The notes: generated by a model from the sequence alone, not told the origin. Shown: positions 55,547 to 64,000, counted from the first letter of the stretch. The stretch: 64,000 nt of DNA from Yoonia sediminilitoris (GCF_003058085.1 NZ_QBUD01000001.1:682001-746000); one strand, 5' to 3'. A program made the numbers and translations.

Positions 55547-56488
55547 ATGGCCTATCTTCTTAACCGCCTTTTGTCGGTCTTGCTGACGCTGTTCCTGATT
55601 TCAGTGATCACTTTTGCCGTCACGAACATCTTGCCCGGCGACGTGGCGATGATGATCATGGGCACGCAATCCAACCCAGAGGCGTTGGCGGGCTTGCGCG
55701 AAAGTCTTGGCCTGAACGATCCGCTTATTGTGCAATATGGCCGTTGGATTGGCGGTTTGCTGACAGGTGACTGGGGCCGGTCGCTAGTGTTCAAAGAAGC
55801 CATCGGCCCGCTGATTGCGCAAAAGGCGGTGGCCAGCGGCGTGATCGTGGTGATGTCGATGGCCATTGCCCTTGCCTGTGCCATTCCGCTTGGGGTCTGG
55901 GCAGCCATCAACCGCGACCGCTGGCAGGACAGTACCGCCAGCACATCGGCGTTGATTGGTGTCAGCCTGCCGGATTTCTTCTGGGGGATCATGCTGATTT
56001 TGCTGTTTGCGCGTTATCTGGGATGGTTTCCTTCCAGCGGCTTTGTGCATCCTGCCGATGATTTTCTGGGGGCAATCCGCCATGCATTTCTGCCGTCGCT
56101 GGCGCTGGGGCTGGGATTGATGGCGCATCTGACGCGCATGACGCGATCCACCATGATTGGTATTCTGGGGCAGGAATTCATCCGCGTGGCCCGCGCCAAG
56201 GGGCTGGCAGAGCGCGAGGTCGTCTGGAGCTACGGCCTGCGCAATGCCATCGGCCCTGTGATCACCGTGGCAGGTTTGCAAGTGGGCTATCTGTTCGGAT
56301 CGATCATCGTGGTGGAAAGTCTGTTTAACTATACCGGCATGGGCTGGCTGACCTATCAGGCCTTGCTGAACCGTGACATTCCACTGATCCAAAGCACGGT
56401 TTTCGTGATTGCTGCCGTTGTCATGCTGACCAATCTTTTTGTCGATCTGCTTTATATGCTGATTGACCCGCGGATCAGGATGGCCTGA
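55547..56488 (+). CDS. Second transporter permease, DppB type
   Basis: The 313-residue membrane protein has six predicted helices, FAVTNILPGDVAMMIMG, GDWGRSLVFKEAIGPLI, GVSLPDFFWGIM and the coupling loop FIRVARAKGLAEREVVWSYGLRNAIGPV. The ATG at 55547 follows CCGGAAAG; a frame open to 55508 runs through the hairpin and is not used. The stop TGA shares one base with the ATG of the next gene (TGATG), indicating coupling. Confidence 0.94.
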   Translation: MAYLLNRLLSVLLTLFLISVITFAVTNILPGDVAMMIMGTQSNPEALAGLRESLGLNDPLIVQYGRWIGGLLTGDWGRSLVFKEAIGPLIAQKAVASGVIVVMSMAIALACAIPLGVWAAINRDRWQDSTASTSALIGVSLPDFFWGIMLILLFARYLGWFPSSGFVHPADDFLGAIRHAFLPSLALGLGLMAHLTRMTRSTMIGILGQEFIRVARAKGLAEREVVWSYGLRNAIGPVITVAGLQVGYLFGSIIVVESLFNYTGMGWLTYQALLNRDIPLIQSTVFVIAAVVMLTNLFVDLLYMLIDPRIRMA

Positions 56489-57306
56489 TGCGCAGGTTTC
56501 TTTCAGGCAAAGGACTAGTCGGGGCGGCTATCGTATTGATAATGCTTCTGATTGCATTGCTGGCGCCCCTCTTTATCCCAGACACATTTGCAACGCAGAT
56601 GGACATGCGCGCACGCCTGTCCGGACCAACGCTGAACCACATCTTTGGCACTGATCAGCTGGGCCGTGACCTGTTCTATCGGGTTGTGCTTGGCGCGCAA
56701 ACCTCTGTCATGATTGCGGGGGCTGCGGTGCTGATGAGCATTGTGATTGGTCTGCCGCTGGGGATTATATCGGGGTACTTTGGCGGGGTGATCGACAATG
56801 TGCTGATGCGGCTGGTCGATACGCTGCTGAGTTTTCCCGCGTTGCTGCTGGCGCTGACGATCAGTGCGGTGTTGGGGCCGAACCTGACCAATACGATCAT
56901 CGCCATTGGTATCGCGTTCACCCCGTTTCTGGCACGCATTATCCGGGGCGAGGCGCTGCGCGTGGCGCAGATGCCCTATGTGGAAGCCGCGCGTGCCGCT
57001 GGCACGACCGACCTGCAAATGATCATCCGCCATATCCTGCCCAATATCATGCCTGCAATCATCGTACAGGGGACGATCAGTCTGGCCTTTGCGATCTTGG
57101 CCGAGGCGGGGCTGTCGTTTCTGGGGTTGGGCACGCAGCCGCCAGACGCAAGCTGGGGCCTGATGATCCAGGCCAGCCGTGACTATCTGGACATAGCGCC
57201 CTGGACTGCGCTGGTGCCGGGGGCTGCCGTGGCCATCACTGTGCTGGGGCTGAACATGTTCGGTGATGTGCTGCGCGATGTGCTGGACCCGAGGACAGAC
57301 CCATGA
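56488..57306 (+). CDS. Second transporter permease, DppC type
   Basis: The 272-residue permease has a short cytoplasmic N-terminus, the first helix VGAAIVLIMLLIALLAPLF, HIFGTDQLGRDLFYRVVLGAQTS, and the coupling region MPYVEAARAAGTTDLQMIIRHILPNIMPA with SFLGLGTQPPDASWGLMI near the end. It forms the channel with the preceding permease. Its stop overlaps the double-ATPase gene (ATGA). Confidence 0.94.
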   Translation: MRRFLSGKGLVGAAIVLIMLLIALLAPLFIPDTFATQMDMRARLSGPTLNHIFGTDQLGRDLFYRVVLGAQTSVMIAGAAVLMSIVIGLPLGIISGYFGGVIDNVLMRLVDTLLSFPALLLALTISAVLGPNLTNTIIAIGIAFTPFLARIIRGEALRVAQMPYVEAARAAGTTDLQMIIRHILPNIMPAIIVQGTISLAFAILAEAGLSFLGLGTQPPDASWGLMIQASRDYLDIAPWTALVPGAAVAITVLGLNMFGDVLRDVLDPRTDP

Positions 57307-59126
57307 CGCCCATCGTGAACATCGAAAAGCTGCGGGTCACCTTTGGCAAGGGGACGGATGCGGCCGTCAAGGACGTAAGCTTTGCCATCAATCCGGGTGA
57401 AACGGTCTGCGTCGTGGGCGAAAGCGGGTCCGGCAAGTCGGTCACGTCATTGTCGCTCATGCGTTTGGTGGAATTTGGCGGCGGCACCATCGTTGACGGG
57501 CGTATGACGCTGCAACGCGACGATGGGCCGATTGATCTGGCGCAAGCGGATGGCGACACCATGCGCGACATTCGCGGCGATGAAATCGGAATGATCTTTC
57601 AGGAACCGATGACATCGCTCAACCCGGTTTTCACGATTGAGCGGCAGTTGACGGATGGCTTGCGGGTGCATCGGGGGATGACCGGGCAGGCCGCGCGCGA
57701 ACGTGCGTTGGAGCTGCTCAGGGATGTGCGTATTCCCGAACCGGAACGCCGCCTGAAACAGTATCCGCACGAATTGTCCGGCGGGATGCGGCAGCGCGTT
57801 GTCATCGCCATTGCGATGGCCTGTGAGCCGCGCCTGCTGATTGCGGATGAGCCGACAACCGCATTGGATGTGACCATTCAGGCTGAAATTCTGGCCCTGA
57901 TCAACAGGCTGAAGCGCGAAACCGGCATGGCGGTGATGTTCATCACCCATGACATGGCTGTGGTGGCGCAGATCGCCGACCGCGTTGTCGTGATGTATCG
58001 CGGTGACGTGGTGGAAGAGGGGCCGGTGGCCGACATATTTGCCAACCCCAAGGCCGACTACACCAAGGCGCTGCTGGCCGCTGTGCCGCGTCTGGGCGAG
58101 ATGCGCGGCAAAGCGGCCCCGGAACCAATGCGATTGGTGGGCGATACATCCGCGCCAAAGCCATTGACCCCACAAGATCACCCAGAACCATTGTTGGAAG
58201 TCAAAAACCTGACAACATACTTTCCAGTCAAAGGCGGCCCCCTGCGACGCCATGTGGCCAATGTGCACGCGGTGGAGGACGTGACATTCACGCTCAACAA
58301 AGGCGAAACCCTGTCATTGGTGGGCGAATCCGGCTGCGGCAAATCCAGTTGCGGACGGTCGATCCTGCGGCTGGTGGAGCCGACATCAGGCTCTGTCATC
58401 GTCGATCGCAAGGATATTCTGGCGGCGAACCACCGCGACCTGCGGCTATTGCGGCGGCAGATGCAGATGATCTTTCAGGACCCGTTTGCATCGCTCAACC
58501 CTTATATGCGGCTTTCTGCGCAGGTGGCCGAACCGCTGCGCAACTTCGGACTGGCCAGCGGATCAGCATTGCAGGACAGGGTTGCAGGATTGTTCGACCG
58601 GGTGGAACTGCCGCGCGATTACATGCGCCGCTTTCCACATGAACTGTCTGGTGGCCAGCGGCAGCGGATCGCGATTGCACGCGCGCTGGCGGTGTCGCCC
58701 AAACTGATTATCGCGGACGAGGCCGTGTCGGCGCTGGATGTCTCGGTGCAGGCGCAGGTCTTGAACCTGATGATGGAATTGCAGGCTGACCTTGGCTTGT
58801 CGTTTCTGTTTATCAGCCACGATATGGCGGTGGTCGAGCGGATCAGCCATCATGTGGCCGTGATGTATCTGGGCCGAATCGTTGAAATCGGTCCACGCGC
58901 TGCGATCTTTGAAAACCCGCAGCACAGCTACACCAAATCGCTGATGCAGGCGGTGCCGATTGCCGACCCCGCCAAGCGCAAGCTGGAGGGGGATTTGAAC
59001 TTCCGCCCGATCCCGTCACCGATGCATCCGCTGAGCTATGCGCCTGCACAATCACTTTACGACACCGTTGCGGCGGGCCATCTTGTGCTGCGCGATATTG
59101 AAAGGACCACAGATGCCAATCCGTAA
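57303..59126 (+). CDS. Fused double ABC ATPase (DppD-DppF) of the second transporter
   Basis: The 607-residue protein joins two complete ATPase domains. The DppD-like half (about 1-275) has [39 protein letters not shown] and ITHDMAV; the DppF-like half (about 300-600) has [42 protein letters not shown] and ISHDMAV. The second Walker B continues DEAVSALD where DEPVSALD is usual. The two halves are separated by a short linker near 275-300. This GsiA/YejF-like layout differs from the split ATPases of the first transporter, so the two systems are not a recent tandem duplication. The overlap with the M20D gene is 14 bases. Confidence 0.94.
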   Translation: MTPIVNIEKLRVTFGKGTDAAVKDVSFAINPGETVCVVGESGSGKSVTSLSLMRLVEFGGGTIVDGRMTLQRDDGPIDLAQADGDTMRDIRGDEIGMIFQEPMTSLNPVFTIERQLTDGLRVHRGMTGQAARERALELLRDVRIPEPERRLKQYPHELSGGMRQRVVIAIAMACEPRLLIADEPTTALDVTIQAEILALINRLKRETGMAVMFITHDMAVVAQIADRVVVMYRGDVVEEGPVADIFANPKADYTKALLAAVPRLGEMRGKAAPEPMRLVGDTSAPKPLTPQDHPEPLLEVKNLTTYFPVKGGPLRRHVANVHAVEDVTFTLNKGETLSLVGESGCGKSSCGRSILRLVEPTSGSVIVDRKDILAANHRDLRLLRRQMQMIFQDPFASLNPYMRLSAQVAEPLRNFGLASGSALQDRVAGLFDRVELPRDYMRRFPHELSGGQRQRIAIARALAVSPKLIIADEAVSALDVSVQAQVLNLMMELQADLGLSFLFISHDMAVVERISHHVAVMYLGRIVEIGPRAAIFENPQHSYTKSLMQAVPIADPAKRKLEGDLNFRPIPSPMHPLSYAPAQSLYDTVAAGHLVLRDIERTTDANP

Positions 59127-60279
59127 CCGACTTGCCGAAATGCATGACGACATCACCGCATGGCGGCATAATTTCCATATGCATCCCGAATTGCTGTATG
59201 ACACGCACCGCACATCCGGGATTGTCGCCGACAAGCTGCACGCCTTCGGCTGTGATGAGGTCGTGACGGGTATTGGCCGCACCGGTGTCGTTGGCCTGAT
59301 CCATGGCAAGACCAATACATCGGGGCGCACCATTGGCCTGCGTGCCGACATGGATGCGCTGCCGATGACAGAGGCGACGGGGGCCGACCATGCCTCGACT
59401 GTGCCTGGCAAGATGCATGCTTGCGGCCATGACGGGCATACGGCGATGCTGCTGGGGGCCGCGCAATATCTGTCCGAGACCCGCAATTTCGACGGCACTG
59501 TCGCCGTGATCTTCCAACCGGCCGAAGAGGGCGGGGCAGGCGCGCTTGCCATGGTCGAGGATGGGCTGATTGACAGGTTCGGCATTTCCGAAGTCTACGG
59601 CATGCATAATTCGCCATTGCTGCCCGAAGGGGCGTTTGCCATCCGATCAGGGCCTTTTTATGCGGCGTGCGATATCTTCGAGATTACCGTGACCGGCAAA
59701 GGTGGCCATGGTGCCCGCCCCAACAATGTGATCGACACCACGCTGGCAGCCTCTGCGCTGGTGATGAACCTGCAATCGGTCGTGTCGCGCAACACCGACC
59801 CGCAGCAGGCGGCCGTCGTGTCCGTCACGTCGTTTCGCACCGAAAGCGAGGCTTTTAACGTGATCCCCGAAACGGTGACTTTGCGCGGGACTGTGCGCAG
59901 TTTTGACGCGGCTGTCCGCAAGAACATCGAAGCGCGGCTCAAATCCATCGCCGCCCTGACCGCAGAGACGTATGGCGCGACGGCTGAGGTTGACTGGCCC
60001 GAAAATGGCTATCCGATCATGTCCAATCACCCCGCAGAGACCGACTTTGCAGCGATGGCCGCGCAGTCCGTGGCCGGGGACTGCGACACGCAAGCCCCGC
60101 GCACCACAGGCGGCGAGGATTTCGCCTATATGCTTCAGGCCTGTCCGGGTGCCTATATCCAGATCGGCAATGGCCCCAGCAAGGGGTTGCATCACCCCGA
60201 ATATGATTTCAACGATGCGATCATCCCGACAGGCGCGTCCTATTGGGTGACGCTGGCCGAACAAAGGTTGCCCGCATGA
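59113..60279 (+). CDS. M20D amidohydrolase, hippurate hydrolase-like
   Basis: The 388-residue metalloenzyme belongs to the M20D amidohydrolases (HipO, N-acyl-amino-acid and IAA-amino-acid hydrolases). It shows HNFHMHPELLYD, RADMDALPMTE, the metal motif MHACGHDGHTAMLLGAA, the catalytic FQPAEEGGAGA, GKGGHGARP in the lid and the C-terminal LHHPEYDFND. It cleaves acyl groups from amino acids in the cytoplasm. The ATG at 59113 follows AAAGGACC and lies within the end of the ATPase gene. It is the likely step that frees an amino acid from an imported N-acyl compound. Its end overlaps the acetamidase gene. Confidence 0.93.
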   Translation: MPIRNRLAEMHDDITAWRHNFHMHPELLYDTHRTSGIVADKLHAFGCDEVVTGIGRTGVVGLIHGKTNTSGRTIGLRADMDALPMTEATGADHASTVPGKMHACGHDGHTAMLLGAAQYLSETRNFDGTVAVIFQPAEEGGAGALAMVEDGLIDRFGISEVYGMHNSPLLPEGAFAIRSGPFYAACDIFEITVTGKGGHGARPNNVIDTTLAASALVMNLQSVVSRNTDPQQAAVVSVTSFRTESEAFNVIPETVTLRGTVRSFDAAVRKNIEARLKSIAALTAETYGATAEVDWPENGYPIMSNHPAETDFAAMAAQSVAGDCDTQAPRTTGGEDFAYMLQACPGAYIQIGNGPSKGLHHPEYDFNDAIIPTGASYWVTLAEQRLPA

Positions 60280-61205
60280 CTGACTTGCAAGCCAGCCCGC
60301 AGACCTGTCATTGGGGATATTTCGATGCCGGCATGACCCCTGTCATCGAAGTGCAAAGCGGTGATGAAATCACGCTTGAGACTGTCTCTGGCGGGCCCGA
60401 TATGCTGCCGGGTGACGGTTTTCACGTACCCCCAGAATTGCTGGAAATCCACGCCCGGGGCGTGCCCGCGATGCCGGGTCATATCCTGACCGGGCCGGTT
60501 GCCGTGGCCGGTGCTGCCCCCGGCGATCTGTTGCAGGTGGATATTCTCGATGTGCAGTTGCGGCAGGATTGGGGATATAACATGATCCGGCCCTTGGCGG
60601 GCACGCTGCCTTATGATTTCAACGCTCGTCATCGCACGATCATTCCGCTGGATGCCGACCGGAATGAAGCGACGATGCCCTGGGGATTGAAACTGCCGCT
60701 CAGCCCGTTCTTCGGGGTGATGGGCGTGGCCCCACCGCCGGGATGGGGCCGGATTTCGACGATTGAGCCGCGTGTGCATGGCGGCAATCTGGACAATAAG
60801 GAACTGGTGGCAGGGACAACCTTGTTTTTGCCGGTCAATGTTGATGGAGCGCTGTTTTCGGCAGGCGACGGGCACGGTGCGCAAGGCGATGGCGAAGTCT
60901 GCGTGACGGCCATCGAAACGGCCCTGAAGGGGCGGTTCCGCCTGACCGTGCGCAAGGATCTGGACGTCTGCTACCCTTTTGCTGAAACCCCGACCCATCT
61001 GATCACCATGGGCATGGACCCTGATCTTGACGTCTGCGTGCAGATGGCGCTGCGTGACATGATCGTGAAGGTCAGCGCGCGGGCCGGCATCACCCGCGAA
61101 GAAGCCTATATGCTCTGCAGTCTGGCAGGTGACCTGCGGATCACCCAGACGGTCAACGGCTGCAAGGGCGTGCATATGATGATGGCAAAGGCACATTGCA
61201 GCTGA
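60276..61205 (+). CDS. Acetamidase/formamidase family protein
   Basis: The 309-residue product is an FmdA/AmdA-type enzyme, which hydrolyses short amides such as formamide or acetamide to the acid and ammonia. Visible family blocks are the N-terminal CHWGYFDAGMTPVIEVQSGDEITLE, MPGHILTGPVAVAGAAPGDLL, FFGVMGVAPP, NLDNKELVAGTTLFLPVNVDGALFSAGDGHGAQGDGEVC and the C-terminal SLAGDLRITQTVNG. It overlaps the M20D stop codon (ATGA) and ends the cluster. The narrower substrate is not evident. Its position suggests release of ammonia as the last step. Confidence 0.92.
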   Translation: MTDLQASPQTCHWGYFDAGMTPVIEVQSGDEITLETVSGGPDMLPGDGFHVPPELLEIHARGVPAMPGHILTGPVAVAGAAPGDLLQVDILDVQLRQDWGYNMIRPLAGTLPYDFNARHRTIIPLDADRNEATMPWGLKLPLSPFFGVMGVAPPPGWGRISTIEPRVHGGNLDNKELVAGTTLFLPVNVDGALFSAGDGHGAQGDGEVCVTAIETALKGRFRLTVRKDLDVCYPFAETPTHLITMGMDPDLDVCVQMALRDMIVKVSARAGITREEAYMLCSLAGDLRITQTVNGCKGVHMMMAKAHCS

Positions 61206-61591
61206 CGAAATCATGGTGACTGTGTCGCGCACAGACCTTGCCTGAAATTGGAACGCCCGATGGCAGCTTTGAGCCCAAAGTACTAGATGCTGCACCTTAC
61301 GCCAACGTCCGCTCCTCGGATGCGGCCAAAAACATGACAAAACCACAGTGAGTTTTGCCAAGGGTTTGTGACAAAATATTTTTGATTGATTTCGGTCGCA
61401 TTTCCGGGAGTTACAGAAAAGACGGTTTTTGATACGCGGCCTGTCAGAAAGCACATGCTTAGATTGTAAGACAAAAGTGCTAAACGGGCGGCTTCGAGCA
61501 AGTTGCGGACTTAGAAGCAGTTTTGTGGTATAGGAGTGATGCAAGGCTCGCGATTTCAACGTCGCGTTCCGCTGACTCCGGGGGGTTTAAG
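61206..61591. other. AT-richer intergenic region between the cluster and the methyltransferase
   Basis: These 386 bases contain no recognised gene. The segment 61360-61540 is visibly AT-richer than its surroundings and includes TATAGG near 61529, about 60 bases before the methyltransferase start, as a possible -10 element without a well-spaced -35. No strong terminator was seen after the acetamidase gene. Confidence 0.3.
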
Positions 61592-62395
61592 ATGCCGACA
61601 CAATCAGATTTCGACTCTTGGAGTGCGGGCCAAAGCTATGAACACTATATGGGCCGATGGAGCCGGATGGTCGCGAAAGAATTCCTGATCTGGCTTGAAC
61701 CGAAAAAGTCGGCCGATTGGCTGGAAATCGGTTGCGGAACAGGTGCCCTGACCTCGGCGATATTGCAGGATTATGAGCCGAAATCGATCCTTGCAACCGA
61801 CGCGTCCGAGGACTTTGTCAATCACGCCCGCGAGACGATCGATGACACTCGGGCAAGCTTTAGGCAGGCTACGGCACAGAACCTACCCGGAGAAGATGGA
61901 AGCCTCGATATCGTCACGTCAGCGCTTGTCCTGAACTTCGTTCCCGATCGTCGTGAAGGCCTGATTGAGATGCAGCGTGTTCTTCGCCCGGGCGGTATCC
62001 TGTCTTTCTATGTCTGGGATTATCCGGGTGGAGGAATAGGGTTCATTGACGCTTTCTGGAAGGCGGCAGCCTCACTCGATCCAAAGGCGTCTGAGTTGGA
62101 CGAAGGTGCGCGGTTTCCTTTCTGTACGGCCAAGGGTTTGGGCCAATTGTGTTCGGATGCCGGTCTTGCAGATGCCGAAATCGCCCCAATCGAGATCGTC
62201 ACCGAGTTTCCCGATTTCGAAGCGTTCTGGCACCCGTTCACCTTGGGTGCGGGCCCGGCGCCCGGCTACTGCATGAGCCTTTCGGATGAGCAACGTGAAG
62301 CCCTGAAGGCACGCCTTGTAGAGAAGCTCGATCAAGGCGGCCCCGTGCGATTGACCGCGCGGGCATGGGCGATGAAGTCGGTCAAGGGAGGCTAA
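61592..62395 (+). CDS. Class I SAM-dependent methyltransferase
   Basis: The 267-residue protein has the Rossmann SAM-binding motif I LEIGCGTGALTSAIL (about 47-61), motif II around SILATDASEDFVNHAR, and the UbiE/Methyltransf_11-type AQNLPGEDGSLDIVTSALVLNFVPDR and EMQRVLRPGGILSFYVWDY. The C-terminal half fits small-molecule methyltransferases, but no acceptor can be named. The ATG at 61592 follows a GGGGGG tract. It is separated by four bases from a cupin gene, and the pair looks like a small independent unit with its own upstream region. Confidence 0.88.
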   Translation: MPTQSDFDSWSAGQSYEHYMGRWSRMVAKEFLIWLEPKKSADWLEIGCGTGALTSAILQDYEPKSILATDASEDFVNHARETIDDTRASFRQATAQNLPGEDGSLDIVTSALVLNFVPDRREGLIEMQRVLRPGGILSFYVWDYPGGGIGFIDAFWKAAASLDPKASELDEGARFPFCTAKGLGQLCSDAGLADAEIAPIEIVTEFPDFEAFWHPFTLGAGPAPGYCMSLSDEQREALKARLVEKLDQGGPVRLTARAWAMKSVKGG

Positions 62396-62399
62396 TGCG

Positions 62400-62927
62400 G
62401 TGGCGTCGCAGACCAGTGCTGCCAGCCATCTTTCGGCTGCGGCCGTCCAATCGTTAGAAGAAGTGCACATTCGGCATCCGCTGAATCCCGCTTCGGACGT
62501 TTTCCTGAGGCGCCTGTCACCGATTTTCGGATTGCAGCGCCTGGCCCTCTATGTCGCGCGCGTGCCTCCTGGCAAAGAAAGCTTTCTATTTCATCGCCAT
62601 GAGCGGGATGAAGAGTTCCTGGTCATCCTGTCAGGTCATGGTCGCGCAGAGATCGGAGAAGATACGATCGAAGTCGGTCCGGGCGACATGATGGCTTTCC
62701 CTGCGCCGTACGGTCCGCCACATCATCTAACCAATCCATTCGACGACGACCTTGTGTATCTGATGGGCGGCGAAAGTTCAGGGTTCGACATCGCCCACTT
62801 TCCCAAGATCAACAAACAACTGATTTTTTCGAAAACGGAAATTCGTTTGGTGGATGTCGAAGCCAGCCAGAAGATGAGCCTCGCAGACTGGCAGACACCC
62901 ACCTCAACAGATGATGTAGAACCGTGA
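62400..62927 (+). CDS. Cupin-domain protein
   Basis: The 175-residue protein has a cupin core (about 45-130) with HRHERDEEFLVILSGHGRAEIGEDTIEVGPGDMMAFPAP, supplying two histidines and a glutamate for metal binding, followed by PPHHLTNP. The GTG start at 62400 follows AGGGAGG at the end of the methyltransferase gene, so the two are coupled. Cupins of this type can be isomerases, dioxygenases or sensor-like binding proteins; the reaction is not defined. Confidence 0.8.
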   Translation: MASQTSAASHLSAAAVQSLEEVHIRHPLNPASDVFLRRLSPIFGLQRLALYVARVPPGKESFLFHRHERDEEFLVILSGHGRAEIGEDTIEVGPGDMMAFPAPYGPPHHLTNPFDDDLVYLMGGESSGFDIAHFPKINKQLIFSKTEIRLVDVEASQKMSLADWQTPTSTDDVEP

Positions 62928-63233
62928 GGTTTGATCACCGTCCTCGGAGAAATGGGTAGGATCATTTTGCGGGCCGCCCGACGACCGATCTGTCACCCGA
63001 AGCTGTCAAAGCTCAATTTGCGGGCTTAACGGCTAAAACAACGATCTTGTTCGCCCGGCAGTTGCATTCTCCACTTCAGCCAACAACCGCCGCTCTTGAC
63101 GCAGTCGTTCCTCCAGAGCCGACCTTGGCGCAGCCGCAGCGAATGTCGGGAAGGTCCCGCTGAGCGGACCTCGGCGATCGGTTTGTCTGTCGCGAAATGC
63201 CGCACCAGTCGATGCGGCATTTGGGGGCGGCGG
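62928..63233. other. Intergenic region between cupin and flavin-monooxygenase genes
   Basis: About 306 bases with no recognised gene. The clear structure is the inverted repeat at 63195-63222, listed separately. The segment 63145-63170 (GCAGCGAATGTCGGG and neighbours) resembles intergenic sequence that I recall from Rhodobacterales, but I cannot confirm this. Confidence 0.3.
63195..63222 (-). terminator. Hairpin downstream of the flavin monooxygenase gene
   Basis: AAATGCCGCA (63195-63204) and TGCGGCATTT (63213-63222) form a perfect ten-base inverted repeat with an eight-base loop, 11 bases past the leftward stop codon. Only a short T-run closes it, so it may act as a terminator on either strand. 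Confidence 0.7.
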
Positions 63234-64000
63234 CTACTCGGCGGGCTCGGCGGCCTTGGCTGCCCGGCCTTCTTTTTCGGCCGCATAGTTTTCCTGCGCC
63301 GTCTCGACCGCCTTGGCGTGAATTTCTGCCAGTTCGGGCCGCATTTTCTGGGCGCGCATCGCTGCATTCATCGTTGACATGTGCTGCCCTTGGAAATGCG
63401 GGAACACCTCACGGGCGATCAGTTCGTAGCTCTTACGCGTTGCGTCGAAATTCGCCCAGTTGTGCGCCAGCATCAGATAGGCACCAAATCCGCCGTTGGA
63501 TTGTTTCCACAGCCGGTCAATTTGCGCCTTGCACATCTCGGGTGTGCCGATGGCCCCAAAGCCGCTGTCGTTAATGAAATCAATCATCTCTTTGGCGTTC
63601 TGGCCCGGCATCGACATCTGCGGGAAGGCCGCGATTTCCTGAAAATAGTTGAACCAATGTTCAATCCCGTATTCTACATCCCGACGCGCCTGTTCGGCGG
63701 TTTCCGCGATATGGCACAGGCCAACAAGCCGCCATTTTGACCGGTCCACCTGCTGTTTGTGATGCCGCGCCTCTTCCTCGATCACGTCCCAGTGCAGAGC
63801 AAGCGCGTCAAACCCGGCGGCGGTTGTGGCCCCGATCGAGATCAGGCCTGTGCCGTATTTGCCAGCGAGTTTCGGCCCCGTGGGCGAGGCGACGGCGGCA
63901 GTTGCCAGATCAAAGTTGGAATAGGGCCGCAGGTGCAGGCGCGCATCCTTGAGGGTCCAGCGGTCATTTTCGAAATTGACCGGTTCATCAGACCGTAGCA
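63234..64000 (-). CDS. Luciferase-like (LLM class) flavin-dependent monooxygenase, partial
   Basis: The frame stays open to the right edge of the window, so the N-terminus is missing. The visible 255 residues include YSNFDLATAAVASPTGPKLAGKYG and GATTAAGFDALALHWDVIEEEARHH, typical of bacterial luciferase-family oxidoreductases that use reduced FMN or F420. They continue through the conserved VEYGIEHWFNYFQ and GFGAIGTPEMCKAQIDRLWKQSNGGFGAYLMLAHNWA to a basic, alanine-rich tail. An internal GTG at 63785 is not the start. The substrate is unknown. Confidence 0.88.
   Translation of the reverse strand, partial: LRSDEPVNFENDRWTLKDARLHLRPYSNFDLATAAVASPTGPKLAGKYGTGLISIGATTAAGFDALALHWDVIEEEARHHKQQVDRSKWRLVGLCHIAETAEQARRDVEYGIEHWFNYFQEIAAFPQMSMPGQNAKEMIDFINDSGFGAIGTPEMCKAQIDRLWKQSNGGFGAYLMLAHNWANFDATRKSYELIAREVFPHFQGQHMSTMNAAMRAQKMRPELAEIHAKAVETAQENYAAEKEGRAAKAAEPAE

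Noticed and set aside
1-64000. CRISPR arrays, insertion sequences, prophage or integrase genes
   Set aside because: No regularly spaced repeats, transposase, integrase or phage structural genes were seen on either strand.

Overview
The window reads as a continuous chromosomal segment of an alphaproteobacterium, most likely a Rhodobacterales (Roseobacter-group) member. The grounds are a C4-pathway 5-aminolevulinate synthase (HemA) behind a perfect FNR/FnrL-type box, a GTTC-N7-GTTC LexA box in the uvrA promoter, the gene neighbourhoods rodZ-ispG and amidase-mrcA-prfB, and GC-rich codon use with many GTG/TTG starts. No phage, insertion sequence, CRISPR array, rRNA operon or replication origin was recognised.

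Positions 1-43 kb are mostly core genes. In order they hold triosephosphate isomerase, a 2-oxoglutarate/Fe(II) oxygenase, two Fe-S assembly factors (A-type carrier and SufT-like), an MFS transporter, tgt, lon with a heat-shock-like promoter, a GIY-YIG nuclease-like gene that looks like an insertion, a histidine phosphatase, tRNA-Val and tRNA-Asp, an M20 dipeptidase, and hemA-rodZ-ispG. There follow a Tat-exported metallo-hydrolase, a DsbA-like thioredoxin, an aminotransferase overlapping a cell-wall amidase, mrcA, prfB and a DUF2189 membrane protein. An overlapping LytM peptidase-bactofilin pair, a DUF455-Bcp pair, an AsmA-like giant protein overlapping queA, a second MFS paralogue, a DUF924 protein, lpdA, a lipoprotein, a VWA protein, SOS-regulated uvrA and a DUF2807 protein complete this part. 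Envelope and morphogenesis genes (RodZ, amidase, PBP1A, M23/bactofilin, AsmA-like) and both queuosine genes (tgt, queA) are prominent.

Positions 43.3-61.2 kb form one co-directional, tightly packed accessory cluster. It starts with a FadR/GntR regulator preceded by a palindrome. Next comes a five-gene dipeptide-type ABC transporter (separate DppD and DppF ATPases, binding protein, two permeases), then a cytoplasmic gamma-glutamyltransferase-like Ntn hydrolase, a DUF1028 protein and an amidase-signature enzyme. A second complete dipeptide-type ABC transporter follows (Tat-type binding protein, two permeases, one fused double ATPase). It ends with an M20D hippurate-hydrolase-like enzyme and an acetamidase/formamidase. 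The layout predicts uptake of peptide-like or N-acyl/gamma-glutamyl amides and their stepwise intracellular hydrolysis to amino acids, short acids and ammonia; the substrate is not known. This is the best candidate for an undescribed pathway in the window.

Positions 61.2-64 kb hold a methyltransferase-cupin gene pair and the C-terminal part of a luciferase-like flavin monooxygenase that runs off the window end.
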